From Amycolatopsis endophytica (GTDB lineage: Bacteria > Actinomycetota > Actinomycetes > Mycobacteriales > Pseudonocardiaceae): 64,000 nt of DNA. The stretch's first letter is position 1. Every line of letters begins with the position of its first letter. Below are positions 16,579-24,932 of this stretch, piece by piece. Both the position numbers and the translations under genes were made by a program. The notes under the pieces were generated by a model. The model was not told the DNA's origin. It was given only the letters and a program-made list of their open reading frames with translations, and searched no databases. Location of the stretch: the NCBI RefSeq assembly GCF_013410405.1, contig NZ_JACCFK010000002.1, forward strand, positions 1,364,001 to 1,428,000, read 5' to 3'.

Positions 16579-17630
16579 ACGGCACCTGCGACGAGCGGTT
16601 CGCCGCCCTCGGTGACCTGCTGGAACGCCGGCTGCGCACCGGGGAGGAGGCGGGCGCGTCGGTCTGCGTGATCCAGGACGGGGCCGTGCTCGTGGACCTG
16701 TGGGGCGGGACAGCCTCACCGGGGGTGCCGTGGACGCGGGACACGCTGGTCAACACCTACTCGCTGACCAAGACCGTGACCGCGCTGGTCGCCCTGCTGC
16801 TGACCGGCCGGGGTGAGCTGGACCCGGACGCGCCGGTCGCCCGCTACTGGCCGGAGTTCGGGGCCGCGGGCAAGGAGGACGTGCTCGTGCGGCACGTCCT
16901 CGGGCACACCGCCGGGCTCTGCACGTGGCGGGAAACCGTTGCGCTGGAAGATCTCTACGACACCGAACGCGCCGCGGCGCTGCTGGCCGCGCAGGAACCG
17001 TGGTGGAAGCCGGGCGACGGTTCCGGCTATCACGCGGTGTCCCACGGTCACCTCGTCGGCGAGATCGTGCGGCGCGTCACCGGGCGCACGGTCGGCGCGG
17101 TGCTGCGCGCGGAGTTCCCGGAGGCGGACTACTGGATCGGCGCGCCCCCGGAAATCGATTCGCGAGTCGCCACCCTGGTGCCGCCGCCGTCGTCGGGTGT
17201 GGACTACGCGGCGCTGGCCCCGGTCGCGGTGCGGACGCTGACGAACCCGCTGATCCCGCCCCCGGTGACCACCACTCGGCCATTCCTGGCCGCCGAGCTG
17301 GGCGGGCTGAACGGGCAGGGCAACGCACGCTCGGTCGCCCGGCTGCAGTCGCTCGTGTCGCACCGCGAACTGTCCGCCGTGGACCGGATCTTCGACGTGC
17401 AGGCCGACGGGGTGGACCGCGTGCTGGGCGCGGCCGTCCGGTTCGGGCTCGGGTACGCCGTGCACGCGGAGAAGCGGATCTGCTGGTGGAGCGGATTCGG
17501 CGGATCCCTGGTGATCAACGACCTCGACCGGCGGCTGACGTTCGCCTACGTCATGAACCGGATGGAGCCGGGCCTGATCGGCGCGCCCAACACGAGGGCC
17601 TGGGCGGAAGCGTTGTCCTCCTGCCTGTGA
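16575..17630 (+). CDS. Beta-lactamase-fold serine hydrolase (EstB-like)
   Basis: 351 aa, class C beta-lactamase-like family (Pfam beta-lactamase), which in such contexts is usually an esterase or lactonase. The SxxK nucleophile motif is SLTK (about residue 58), the YxN position is read as YHAVSHG, and HTAGL follows the first domain. No signal peptide is visible, so it is cytoplasmic. The GTG start overlaps the FMO stop, so translation is coupled. An esterase that hydrolyses the ester or lactone product of a Baeyer-Villiger-type FMO is a sensible inference. Confidence 0.9.
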   Translation: MNGTCDERFAALGDLLERRLRTGEEAGASVCVIQDGAVLVDLWGGTASPGVPWTRDTLVNTYSLTKTVTALVALLLTGRGELDPDAPVARYWPEFGAAGKEDVLVRHVLGHTAGLCTWRETVALEDLYDTERAAALLAAQEPWWKPGDGSGYHAVSHGHLVGEIVRRVTGRTVGAVLRAEFPEADYWIGAPPEIDSRVATLVPPPSSGVDYAALAPVAVRTLTNPLIPPPVTTTRPFLAAELGGLNGQGNARSVARLQSLVSHRELSAVDRIFDVQADGVDRVLGAAVRFGLGYAVHAEKRICWWSGFGGSLVINDLDRRLTFAYVMNRMEPGLIGAPNTRAWAEALSSCL

Positions 17631-17637
17631 TCTCTTC

Positions 17638-17665
17638 GCATCTTGATGCAGTGATGCTAAGATGC
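17638..17665 (+). promoter_or_regulatory. VapBC promoter/operator with repeated GATGC
   Basis: GCATCTT (17638-17644) and AAGATGC (17659-17665) form a perfect inverted repeat, and three GATGC copies recur at 8-bp spacing. The -10-like TAAGAT (17658-17663) ends 6 nt before the antitoxin GTG, so autorepression of a leaderless mRNA by the RHH antitoxin is likely. Confidence 0.68.
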
Positions 17666-17669
17666 AAGG

Positions 17670-17897
17670 GTGCGTACCACCATCGACCTCCCCGAGGACC
17701 TGCATCGGCAGGCGTTGTCGATTGCTCGGGACACTTCCCGCACGTTGAGTGACACCGTCGCCGAGCTCATGCGGCGCGGTCTCGGACAGGGCAAGCCGTC
17801 CGAGGTCTCGCGCAGCCCCGTGACCGGTTTGCCGGTGGTGAGCCTGGGCAAGGTCATCACCACCGAGGACGTTCGCTCCCTGGACGACGACCAGTGA
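17670..17897 (+). CDS. vapB: VapB-type ribbon-helix-helix antitoxin
   Basis: 75 aa. The N-terminus MRTTIDLPEDLHRQALSIAR is a standard RHH DNA-binding strand and helix, while the C-terminal 35 residues (LPVVSLGKVITTEDVRSL) would wrap the toxin. It overlaps vapC by the GTGA motif. The upstream palindrome and repeated GATGC fit an autoregulated toxin-antitoxin operon. Confidence 0.9.
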   Translation: MRTTIDLPEDLHRQALSIARDTSRTLSDTVAELMRRGLGQGKPSEVSRSPVTGLPVVSLGKVITTEDVRSLDDDQ

Positions 17898-18310
17898 CGG
17901 TTCTGCTCGACGCGAACGTCCTGATTGCGCTCGTCGTGGCCGACCACGTTCACCACCACTCGGCGGAAGCCTGGTTCACGGCATCCGATGACGTGTTCGC
18001 CACCTGTCCCATGACCGAAGGCAGCCTCCTCCGGCTGCTGCTCCGCCAGGGACAAACCGCGGACAACGCACTGGCAACCCTCGCCGGGGTGCGGGAAAAC
18101 GAACGGCACAGCTACTGGCCGGACTCGATCTCCTACACGGACGTTCCGATGGGCGGCGTCCTGGGCCACCGGCAGGTGACCGACGCCTACCTCGCCCACC
18201 TCGCCCGGACCAACGGCGGACGGCTGGCCACCTTCGACCAGGGGCTCGCGAAACTCCACCCGGACGTCGCGGACCTGCTACCAGTGATTCCGTCGCAGAA
18301 GAGGGTCTGA
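17894..18310 (+). CDS. vapC: VapC-type PIN-domain ribonuclease toxin
   Basis: 138 aa. PIN-domain acidic residues are visible: LLDANVLI near the N-terminus, TEGSLLR (Glu) in the middle, VTDAYLAHLA (Asp) and the LATFDQGL segment (Asp) near the end, a full active-site set for Mg-dependent RNA cleavage. Translation is coupled to vapB. The target RNA cannot be predicted. Confidence 0.92.
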   Translation: MTVLLDANVLIALVVADHVHHHSAEAWFTASDDVFATCPMTEGSLLRLLLRQGQTADNALATLAGVRENERHSYWPDSISYTDVPMGGVLGHRQVTDAYLAHLARTNGGRLATFDQGLAKLHPDVADLLPVIPSQKRV

Positions 18311-18349
18311 TCCGCCACCCAGAACGACGTCCCACGCGGCCGCACCTCC

Positions 18350-19242
18350 TCAGGTGTCGTAGGCGCCTGCCTCGATGTCGGCGATCAGGGTCGGGCCGGT
18401 CGGGGTCCAGCCGAGCAGTTCTCGCGTCCGCGCGCTGGAGGCCGACATGTCCATGCCGAAGAACCGCGTGATGAACCCGAAGTGCCCGGCGGCCCGCTCC
18501 GGCGCGACCGGCACCACCGGCAGGCCGTACCGGCGCCCGATGGCCAGGGCGATCTCGCGCGTCGTGACGGCTTCTTCGGCCACGGCGTGCAGGATGCTGC
18601 CCGCCGGGGCGCCCTCGATCGCGAGCCGGATGAGCCGGGCCGCGTCGGGGCGGTGCGCCGCTGCCCACGCGTTGGCGCCGTCGCCGATGTAGCCCGAGAC
18701 CCGTGCCTGTGTGCGGCCGCGACGACGGAGGCGAGGAAACCCGGATCGCCCGTGCCGTGCACGGACGGCGCGAACCGGACGCTCGCCACCCGCACCCCCT
18801 TCGCCGCGTACCCCAGGGCGAGGTTTTCGGCGCCCCCGCGCGGAGAACCGGGGCCCACCGCGGGCGAGGGGTCGGACTCCAGCGCGGGTCTGCCCCGCAC
18901 CAGGCCCGAGAGCGCGGCGGCGAGCACGAACGGGCGGTCGGTGCCGGCGAGCGCGTCGGCGATCGTCTCGACCGCGTCCCGCTCGGCCCTGTTCATCGCC
19001 GCCGGGTTGGCCCAGTCGTGCTTGTTGGCGAGGTGGACGACGGCCTCGGCGTCACCGGCACCGAACCGGATGCTGTCGAGGTTGTCGAGGTCGCCACGCA
19101 GGACCCGCGCGCCCTTCCGCTCCAGCGCCGCGGCGGAGGCGTCCGACCGGGCGAGTCCCGTGACCTCGTGTCCGGCGCCGAGCAACTCGTCGACCGTGGC
19201 CGAGCCGATCCACCCGGTCGCGCCCGTGACGAAGACGTGCAT
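18350..19242 (-). pseudogene. NAD-dependent epimerase/SDR (atypical), frameshifted
   Basis: An extended/atypical SDR: start ATG 19242 with GGAG 7 nt upstream, cofactor motif VTGATGWIGSATVDELL, then normal sequence to about VRFAPSVHGTGDPGFLASVVAAA. Around 18695-18705 the frame shifts by one base. The family sequence resumes in another frame at SGYIGDGANAWAAAH and continues through ILHAVAEEAVTTREIALAIG to LLGWTPTGPTLIADIEAG at the stop near 18350. The rest looks fully conserved, so this is either a very recent inactivation or a sequencing error. It is convergent with vapC. Confidence 0.82.
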
Positions 19243-19371
19243 GTGATCGCTCCTTCGTTGTCCATGCTGACGAGAACCAAGTGTGAAGCGCTGAGGCATG
19301 CACTGCCACGCAACTTGAGCAAGAGATGTTTGCACCGGACGCAATTCAGCGCGGAGGGCTAGGCTTCCGGG

Positions 19372-19649
19372 GTGCGAGCGATCACCTGGGGGCTCGCCCT
19401 GGCCGCGGTGGTGTGCGCGCGGTGTGCGGAGCCGCCCTCAGCCGCTCCCCCGGCCTCGCCGACAGCGACACAGTGCGCACCGGAACCTACGACAACTACT
19501 TCACGGACACTCCCCCGAAGGCGACGGTGTGCGACAGCCGCCGGACGACGCGGCTGCTCGTCGCGGGCGTGGGCGCCGCGGGGGTGCTGCTCTTCGGCGG
19601 CGCGGCCATCGCGACGGGAGCCCGGCGACGGCCGCCGCCGGCGGACTAA
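19372..19649 (+). pseudogene. Small signal-anchored membrane protein, copy A (frameshifted)
   Basis: A leaderless-type start (TAGGCT 7 nt before GTG 19372) gives a signal-like MRAITWGLALAAVVCARCAE and a Pro/Thr-rich stretch. The matching C-terminal part, TVCDSRRTTRLLVAG with one membrane helix ending in RRRP, is in a different frame. The related copy at 21046-21270 keeps both parts in one frame, which argues for a frameshift here. The protein would be exported with a short extracellular segment and a C-terminal anchor. Function unknown. Confidence 0.5.
19396..19430 (+). repeat. 35-bp exact direct repeat, left copy
   Basis: Identical to 21046-21080 over 35 bp, starting GCCCTGGCCGCGGTGGTGTG. 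Looser similarity continues downstream in both copies to the encoded membrane helix. The right copy lies 1.65 kb away in the same orientation. Confidence 0.85.
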
Positions 19650-19695
19650 CGAGCGTCAGCCTCGCCGGGCTTTCGCCGGTGCTAACGTCACCGCG

Positions 19696-20616
19696 GTGGA
19701 CAACACTGGGGAAAAGAACGTCGTCATCTTCCAGGTGAACGGCCGTGACGAAGATCTGCTGCAAGGATTCGCACCCGCCAGGGCCGAGGACGCGGTCCGG
19801 CAGGCCTGGCGGCAGGTGCAGGAGGAGCGACCGGTGCCGGCGGCCGAAATCACCCGCGTGCACTGCTTCTGGCAGCCCTCCCGAGTGGACCGGATCTTCC
19901 TGGCCGGGACGTTCCGCAACGCCGAGTTCACCCACGGGTTCGACCGCCCCGAAGGCGACGACTGGAGCGCGGCCATCGCCGCCGCCGGCGAAGCGACAGC
20001 GCAACTGGAGACGGCGGAACTCGCGCAGCGGATGGCGAAAACCGAAGCGGAGGGCGAATGGCTGCCCACCCTCCACACCTACGACGGCCCGCTGAAGATC
20101 TACGCTTCCTTCCCGGTGGCGGGCGACCGGCTGCACATGGGGTTCGCGAAGGTGGCCACCTCGGACACCGGCAGGATCACCCTGTCCCACCTCCTGCGGA
20201 ACAGGTTCGAGGAGATGACCGCGGACGAGTTCGAGGAACTCGCGGGCGAGATGAGCGGCAACTTCGTCCGTGACCTCGCCTTCGCCGGCCACCAGGACGC
20301 GGACAAGGGAATCCTGATGACCGCGCGGCGCGGGCAGGACAACCTGTGTGCCGCGTCCGTGATCACGTTGGACGACTTTCACGAGAAGGCCACCGAGCAG
20401 ATCGGAGAAAACGAGCTGATCGTGGGGCTGATCAGCCCGGACCACATCGTCTTCGCGGGCGCGAGTTCCGGCTGGGCCAGGGAGATCGAGGACTGGGTGC
20501 GCACCTCGCCCGACACGAGCGGTGATCTGATCCCCACCGTCCTGCGCACCGGCGGGCCCGGCGCCTGGGAGATCGTCGCCGAGCGTCCGAGCGGACGGCT
20601 GCCCGCCGGTGGCTGA
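19696..20616 (+). CDS. Hypothetical protein, 306 aa
   Basis: The GTG at 19696 follows TAACGT by 7 nt, so it is probably leaderless. The protein is acidic, soluble and lacks signal peptide or membrane segments. It is rich in Glu and Ala (AAIAAAGEATAQLETAELAQRMAKT) in the middle and has a compact C-terminal half (ENELIVGLISPDHIVFAGAS). I recognise no family. It lies between two copies of a small membrane-anchor gene and next to a broken gvpK, so this segment may be an insertion or duplication. Codon use is normal for the genome. Confidence 0.75.
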   Translation: MDNTGEKNVVIFQVNGRDEDLLQGFAPARAEDAVRQAWRQVQEERPVPAAEITRVHCFWQPSRVDRIFLAGTFRNAEFTHGFDRPEGDDWSAAIAAAGEATAQLETAELAQRMAKTEAEGEWLPTLHTYDGPLKIYASFPVAGDRLHMGFAKVATSDTGRITLSHLLRNRFEEMTADEFEELAGEMSGNFVRDLAFAGHQDADKGILMTARRGQDNLCAASVITLDDFHEKATEQIGENELIVGLISPDHIVFAGASSGWAREIEDWVRTSPDTSGDLIPTVLRTGGPGAWEIVAERPSGRLPAGG

Positions 20617-20624
20617 GCCGCGCG

Positions 20625-20945
20625 TCAGTGCATGAGCCCGCGGCGCCGCTTGCCGAACACCGCGGCCGCCGCGGACACGCCGAGCACCAGCTGGGTCAGG
20701 ATCTCCAGCCAGTCGATCCCGTCGGTGCCGGCGCACCCGGCGCCGCGGGCGATCCCCGTCCCGGCAGCCGCATCAGCGTCAGGTCGATCGCCTCGACCTG
20801 GTCGTCGGGTGAAGTCGCCCTGGTCCACCCTGCGCAGCGCCTGCTTCTCCATGAGCTGCCGCAGCAGCTCGACCACGGTCAGCACGAGCGTCACGAGGCT
20901 GCGTTCGGTGGCCTCGGGTTCGGCTTCGTAGCGCCGCTCAGCCAT
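20625..20945 (-). pseudogene. gvpK: Orphan gas-vesicle protein GvpK, frameshifted
   Basis: Start ATG 20945 gives MAERRYEAEPEATERSLVTL followed by VLTVVELLRQLMEKQALRRVDQGDFT, clear GvpK sequence. After DFT the family sequence DDQVEAIDLTLMRL continues one frame away, so the gene is shifted within about 15 codons of the middle. No other gas-vesicle genes (gvpA, gvpF, gvpN) are in the window. GvpK is an accessory protein of vesicle assembly, so the fragment is probably a relic. Confidence 0.72.
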
Positions 20946-21045
20946 CGCGTTGATCTTGGGCGACACCGTTCCAGCAGGAACTCCGTTACCCATATCAAGG
21001 GGTTGACACACCACCACACGCCCTCACTACACGGCCTCGGAACTA

Positions 21046-21270
21046 GCCCTGGCCGCGGTGGTGTGCGCGCGGTGTGCGGAACGCTCCCCCGGCCTCGCCG
21101 GAACAGACGAGCCCGCCGGAACCTCCCCGCCGGCGACGGTGTGTGACAGCCGCCGGACGATGCGGCTGCTGATCGCGGGCACCGGCGCCGGGGGCATGCT
21201 CCTCTTCGGCGGTGCGGCCGTAGCCACCGCGCTGCGGCGGCGACTCAGTCCAGGACCGCCAGCGCGATGA
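21046..21270 (+). pseudogene. Small membrane-anchor protein, copy B (lost start)
   Basis: Begins in the 35-bp exact repeat (21046-21080). Its frame ELALAAVVCARCAERSPGLA continues without a shift to TVCDSRRTMRLLIAG and a C-terminal helix ending in LRRRLS. The signal-peptide start codon present in copy A is replaced by unrelated sequence, and its 3' end overlaps the convergent PucR-type gene by 26 bp. Probably a truncated duplicate. Confidence 0.45.
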
Positions 21271-22768
21271 GCATCGCCAGGCGCTGGGTGGCGTCGTCGA
21301 GGTCCAGTGCGGGCACGGCGGATCCCATGCGGCGCAACCGGTTCCGCACGGTGTTCTGGTGCACGGCCAGCGCCTCGGCCGCGCGGTTCAAATCGCCCTG
21401 GGACTCCAGCCAGGCGCGCAGCGTGGGGACGTACTCGGTGCCGTGCTGCGCGTCGTGCCCGGCCAGTCGCGCGACCGGGCCGCGGGCGGGGACGCGGCCG
21501 GACGTGGCCGCGGAACGCAGGCGCTGCAGCAGGACCTCGTGCCAGGACTCGTCGTAGCAGACCGCGTCCCCGTCGCCGAGCCGTTCGTGCAGCGCGAGGC
21601 ATTCGTCGGATTCGCGGCGCGCGGCGGGAAGGTCGGCGACCTCGCCGTCCCCGGAGATCCCGGCCACGACGCGCAGGTGCGCGGGCAGGCCGGCGACCAG
21701 CCGCCGGACCCAGCCGAACGCCGGTTCCGCCTCCACGGCGGGCAGCACGGTGTAGACGGTGTTGCCGAACAGGGTGCTGCGCCCCACCCGTGACCACCCG
21801 AACCCGGTGGTGGCCCGCTCGAAGGCGAGCAGCAGCCCGGCGTTGCGCTCGGTGCCGGTGTGGGCCTGCAGCGCGACCACCCGCAGGCCGGACGCGGGCA
21901 GGCCCAGCTTCGCGGCGACCGTCCCGGAATCGGCGTCGCCTTCCAGCAGCTGGATCACCAGCTCGGATTCGACCTGCCGTTCCAGGTCCGCGCTGACCCG
22001 CCCGCGCAGCAGGTGCAGCGCCACCGTCCGGGCCCCGTCGGTGAGGATCCGCGCCTGCCCGGGGTCCAGCGGCTCGGTGCGGGAGACCCACAGCGATCCC
22101 AGCAGTTCCCGGCCCGCCCGTACCGCGGCGACCGACCGGCCGTGCAGTCCGTGCGCGGGCGAGGCGGGGACGAACAACGCCTCGTCGGAGCGGGCGAGGT
22201 GGGTGAACACGCCCTGCCGCTCGAACAGGTCGCGCACCCGGTCCGGCACGCGCCTGCCGAGGATGGTGTCCTGCCGGGCGGGGTCGGCCTCGTGCTGGTG
22301 GCTGGAGTAGGCCATCACGCGGGACAGCTGGTCCTCGATCGTCACCGGTCCGCCCACCGCCGCGGCGATCGTGTCGGCCAGCGCGGACAGGTCGGCGGGG
22401 CCACGCCCGGACTCGGTCTCGCGCCCTTCCAGCACCATGCCGTAGACGGCGCCCGCCACCTGGCTCCAGGACACGCTCGGTTCGACCACCAGCACGGCGG
22501 GGCCCTCCGCGTCGCGCAGCAGTCCTGGCTCCGGGGTTTCCGTGGTGCGCACGACCACCACGGCCGCCTGGGCCGCGCGCGCGAGCCGGACCGCCTCGGC
22601 CGCCGACGGTACCCCGACGGCGAGGAAGACGTCGCCCACCGGGGTACCGGGCCGCACCGGATCGTGCAGCGCGACGCTGTGGAGCGCGACCTCGCGGTCG
22701 GCGGACGGCCCGGCCAGGCGTGCCCCGTAGGTGCCGAGGATCGTGATCAACCGGTCGAGCTTGACCAT
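21245..22768 (-). CDS. PucR/CdaR-type transcription regulator
   Basis: 507 aa. An N-terminal PucR-like ligand domain, a central GAF-like region and a C-terminal helix-turn-helix of the HTH_30 type with AAEALAVHQNTVRNRLRRM at residues of about 465-485. PucR-family proteins control purine, amino acid or amine catabolism. The gene is divergent from a D-amino-acid-dehydrogenase-like oxidase gene with a 113-bp shared promoter, so it probably activates that gene in response to its substrate. Its last bases overlap the copy B repeat gene. Confidence 0.9.
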   Translation of the reverse strand: MVKLDRLITILGTYGARLAGPSADREVALHSVALHDPVRPGTPVGDVFLAVGVPSAAEAVRLARAAQAAVVVVRTTETPEPGLLRDAEGPAVLVVEPSVSWSQVAGAVYGMVLEGRETESGRGPADLSALADTIAAAVGGPVTIEDQLSRVMAYSSHQHEADPARQDTILGRRVPDRVRDLFERQGVFTHLARSDEALFVPASPAHGLHGRSVAAVRAGRELLGSLWVSRTEPLDPGQARILTDGARTVALHLLRGRVSADLERQVESELVIQLLEGDADSGTVAAKLGLPASGLRVVALQAHTGTERNAGLLLAFERATTGFGWSRVGRSTLFGNTVYTVLPAVEAEPAFGWVRRLVAGLPAHLRVVAGISGDGEVADLPAARRESDECLALHERLGDGDAVCYDESWHEVLLQRLRSAATSGRVPARGPVARLAGHDAQHGTEYVPTLRAWLESQGDLNRAAEALAVHQNTVRNRLRRMGSAVPALDLDDATQRLAMLIALAVLD

Positions 22769-22881
22769 GTCGAAATCCTACAAGCACCGCCTCGCGGATT
22801 GTGGATGCAGCACATCACCCCTCCCCCGTGAGTCGGCGATGCTCGGGATGAACCGGGCAAAAGCGTTGAGGAGGGTTGCCG

Positions 22882-24135
22882 GTGACTGCTCAGGATGCGG
22901 GACCGCGCACGGCCGTCGTCGTGGGCGCCGGGATCGTCGGGCTGTCCACGGCGTGGTTCCTGCAGGAACACGGCGTGCGGGTGACGGTGCTGGATCGCAC
23001 CGGCGTCGCGGCCGGTGCCTCGTGGGGCAACGCCGGCTGGTTGTCGCCGGGCCTCGCCATCCCGCTCAACGAACCGGGCGTGCGCCGCACCGGTGTCGCC
23101 TCCCTCGTCCGCCGCGACGCCCCGCTGCACGTGCCGTGGACCGCCGATCCGGGACTGTGGTCGTTCCTGCTGCGGTTCGCGGCGCACTGCACGTGGCCGG
23201 CCTGGAACCGCGTGGTGCGCGCCAACCTGGCCCTCAACGACGACTGCCTGGACGCCTTCGACACCCTGACCCGGGGTGGCGTGGTCGCCGAGACCACCGA
23301 CTCGCCGATCACCGCCGTGTTCCCCTCCGCGGGAGAGGCGACGACCCTGCTGTCCGAACTGCGGCGCTTCACCGCCGCCGGTGCCCGCGCCGACCACACC
23401 GGCCTGACCGCGACCGAGCTGCGTGCCCTGCTGCCCCAGCTGTCCGCGCACGCCGGAGCCGGCGTGCGGCTGACCGGGCAGCGCTACGCCGACCCGGCAC
23501 GGTTCGTCCGGGCACTGGCGGATTCGGTGCGCCACCGCGGCGGCACGATCCGGGCCGGTTTCGACGTGCGGTCGATCCGGGCGCACCCGCACGCGGTCAC
23601 GGCCGTTTCCCGCGAGGGAGTCACCTTTTCCGGCAACGTCGCCGTCATCGCGACCGGGGCGTGGATGCCCCGCCTCGCGGGCAGGCTCGGGGTGCGCGTG
23701 CCGGTGCGGGCCGGGCGCGGCTATTCCTTCACCGTCCCGGCGTCCGCCCCGATCCCGGAACCGGTCTACCTGCCCGGGGTGCGGGTCGCCTGCACGCCCT
23801 GCCGTGACGGGATGCGAGTGGCCGGGACCATGGAGTTCCGGGGCCCGGACGACCCGCCCGACGAGCGGCGCGTCGAGGCGATCGTGCGGTCGGCGGCCCC
23901 GTTCTTCGAGGGCGTGGACTGGGAGGGCCGCGGGCACACGTGGGTCGGACCGAGACCGGTCACCACCGACGGGCTCCCGTTGATCGGCGCGACCGGCACG
24001 CCGGGCGTGTTCGTCGCCGGCGGGCACGGCATGTGGGGCTTCACCCAGGGGCCGGTCACCGGGAAGCTGCTCGCCGAACGCGTCGTCACCGGGAAGCGGC
24101 CGGAAGCACTGCGGCCGTTCGACCCCTTGCGGTGA
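22882..24135 (+). CDS. DadA-like FAD amino-acid dehydrogenase
   Basis: 417 aa, D-amino-acid dehydrogenase/glycine oxidase family (DAO). FAD motif VVVGAGIVGLSTAWFL at the N-terminus with the second-strand VLDRTG, WGNAGWLSPG segment typical of DadA, and C-terminal GHGMWGFTQGPVTGKLLAE that closes the flavin site. It oxidises an amino acid or amine to the imine and passes electrons to quinone or oxygen. GTG 22882 has GAGGAGG 7 nt upstream. It pairs divergently with a PucR-type regulator. Its stop overlaps the start of the following gene by GTGA. Confidence 0.92.
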   Translation: MTAQDAGPRTAVVVGAGIVGLSTAWFLQEHGVRVTVLDRTGVAAGASWGNAGWLSPGLAIPLNEPGVRRTGVASLVRRDAPLHVPWTADPGLWSFLLRFAAHCTWPAWNRVVRANLALNDDCLDAFDTLTRGGVVAETTDSPITAVFPSAGEATTLLSELRRFTAAGARADHTGLTATELRALLPQLSAHAGAGVRLTGQRYADPARFVRALADSVRHRGGTIRAGFDVRSIRAHPHAVTAVSREGVTFSGNVAVIATGAWMPRLAGRLGVRVPVRAGRGYSFTVPASAPIPEPVYLPGVRVACTPCRDGMRVAGTMEFRGPDDPPDERRVEAIVRSAAPFFEGVDWEGRGHTWVGPRPVTTDGLPLIGATGTPGVFVAGGHGMWGFTQGPVTGKLLAERVVTGKRPEALRPFDPLR

Positions 24136-24734
24136 GTCCGGCCGTGGACCCCACCGACGACGTCGAGTTCCTCCGCGCCGAAAACGCGCTCCTGCGCGTC
24201 GAGCGCGACATCCTACTGCGCGTCGCGGCCGGTTTCGCCGACGACGCCAACGCGACCCTGCTGCGGCGGCGCACCCCTCACCGAAAGCGAGACAACGCCA
24301 TGGACACCGTGTGGCTGACCGAAGCCGCGTACGCGCGGTTGAGCGACGAACTGGCCGCCCTGCGCACCTCGGCCGCGCCCGACGACGAAGATCCGGTCGC
24401 CGGGCTGCTGCGGCGGCAGGCGCGGGCCCGCGAGCTGGAGGACCTGCTGCGCCGCGCCGTGGTGGGTCAGCCACCACCGGACGACGGTGTGGCCGAACCC
24501 GGCATGGTCCTGACCGTGCGGTTCGACGACGAGACCACCACCGAAACGTTCCTGCTGGGCGCCCGCGACGGCGCCGCCGACGGCCTGGAGGTGTACTCGG
24601 CCGACTCCCCGCTCGGCCGCGCACTGACCGGCGCGCGCCAGGGCGAGTCCCGCAGCTACACCGTGCCCAGCGGCGCGACCGTGCGGGTGACCCTGGTGAG
24701 CGCGGTGCCCTACGGACAGCACGCCGTGGCCTGA
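24132..24734 (+). CDS. Gre-factor-like protein with N-terminal coiled segment
   Basis: 200 aa. The GTG at 24132 overlaps the DadA stop. Residues 1-55 include EFLRAENALLRVERDILLRV, a charged coil like the end of IS3-type OrfA proteins. From the internal ATG (24300) comes MDTVWLTEAAYARLSDELAAL, like the start of GreA/GreB N-terminal coils, and a C-terminal domain of GreA/GreB type (VLTVRFDDETTTETFLLGAR to SYTVPSGATVRVTLVSAVPY). The usual acidic finger tip is not obvious. It may bind the RNA polymerase secondary channel as a regulator rather than a cleavage factor. If translation starts at 24300 the product has 144 aa. Confidence 0.75.
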   Translation: MSPAVDPTDDVEFLRAENALLRVERDILLRVAAGFADDANATLLRRRTPHRKRDNAMDTVWLTEAAYARLSDELAALRTSAAPDDEDPVAGLLRRQARARELEDLLRRAVVGQPPPDDGVAEPGMVLTVRFDDETTTETFLLGARDGAADGLEVYSADSPLGRALTGARQGESRSYTVPSGATVRVTLVSAVPYGQHAVA

Positions 24735-24749
24735 CGACGTCCGGAGAAT

Positions 24750-24932
24750 GCTAGGGTCGGTACGGAAGTGCACCGTTCTCGGGAGATTCGACGTGGCAGG
24801 TGAAGACGACATCTCCGGGTGATCCCCGGAGTGAGCAGGCCCCCGGCGTCTGATGCCGCGGTGGCCGCGTCGTCGTCCACCCGTTCCCGCGCAGGCCGGG
24901 TGCCTGCGCCACCTTTCCCGAGGTTCGCCGTC
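24750..24932 (+). promoter_or_regulatory. ABC-F leader with uORF and two hairpins
   Basis: A -10-like TAGGGT (24750-24755) starts a leader of about 170 nt. It contains a 9-codon uORF (24793-24822), hairpin 1 CTCCGGG/CCCGGAG (24813-24831) whose loop holds the uORF stop, and hairpin 2 GCGCAGGC/GCCTGCGC (24889-24909) close to the ABC-F RBS CGAGG. This matches the logic of antibiotic-responsive attenuators upstream of ribosome-protection genes. There is no strong U tract, so translation control is as likely as termination. Confidence 0.62.
24793..24822 (+). CDS. 9-codon uORF (MAGEDDISG)
   Basis: GTG start with GGGAGA 6 nt upstream, peptide MAGEDDISG, stop in the loop of a perfect 7-bp hairpin. 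A drug-stalled ribosome here would keep the hairpin from forming. Coding status is inferred from RBS, position and structure. Confidence 0.55.
   Translation: MAGEDDISG

Noticed and set aside
24132..24300. IS3-family insertion sequence remnant
   Set aside because: Only a short coiled segment resembles OrfA; no inverted repeats, target duplication or OrfB are seen.
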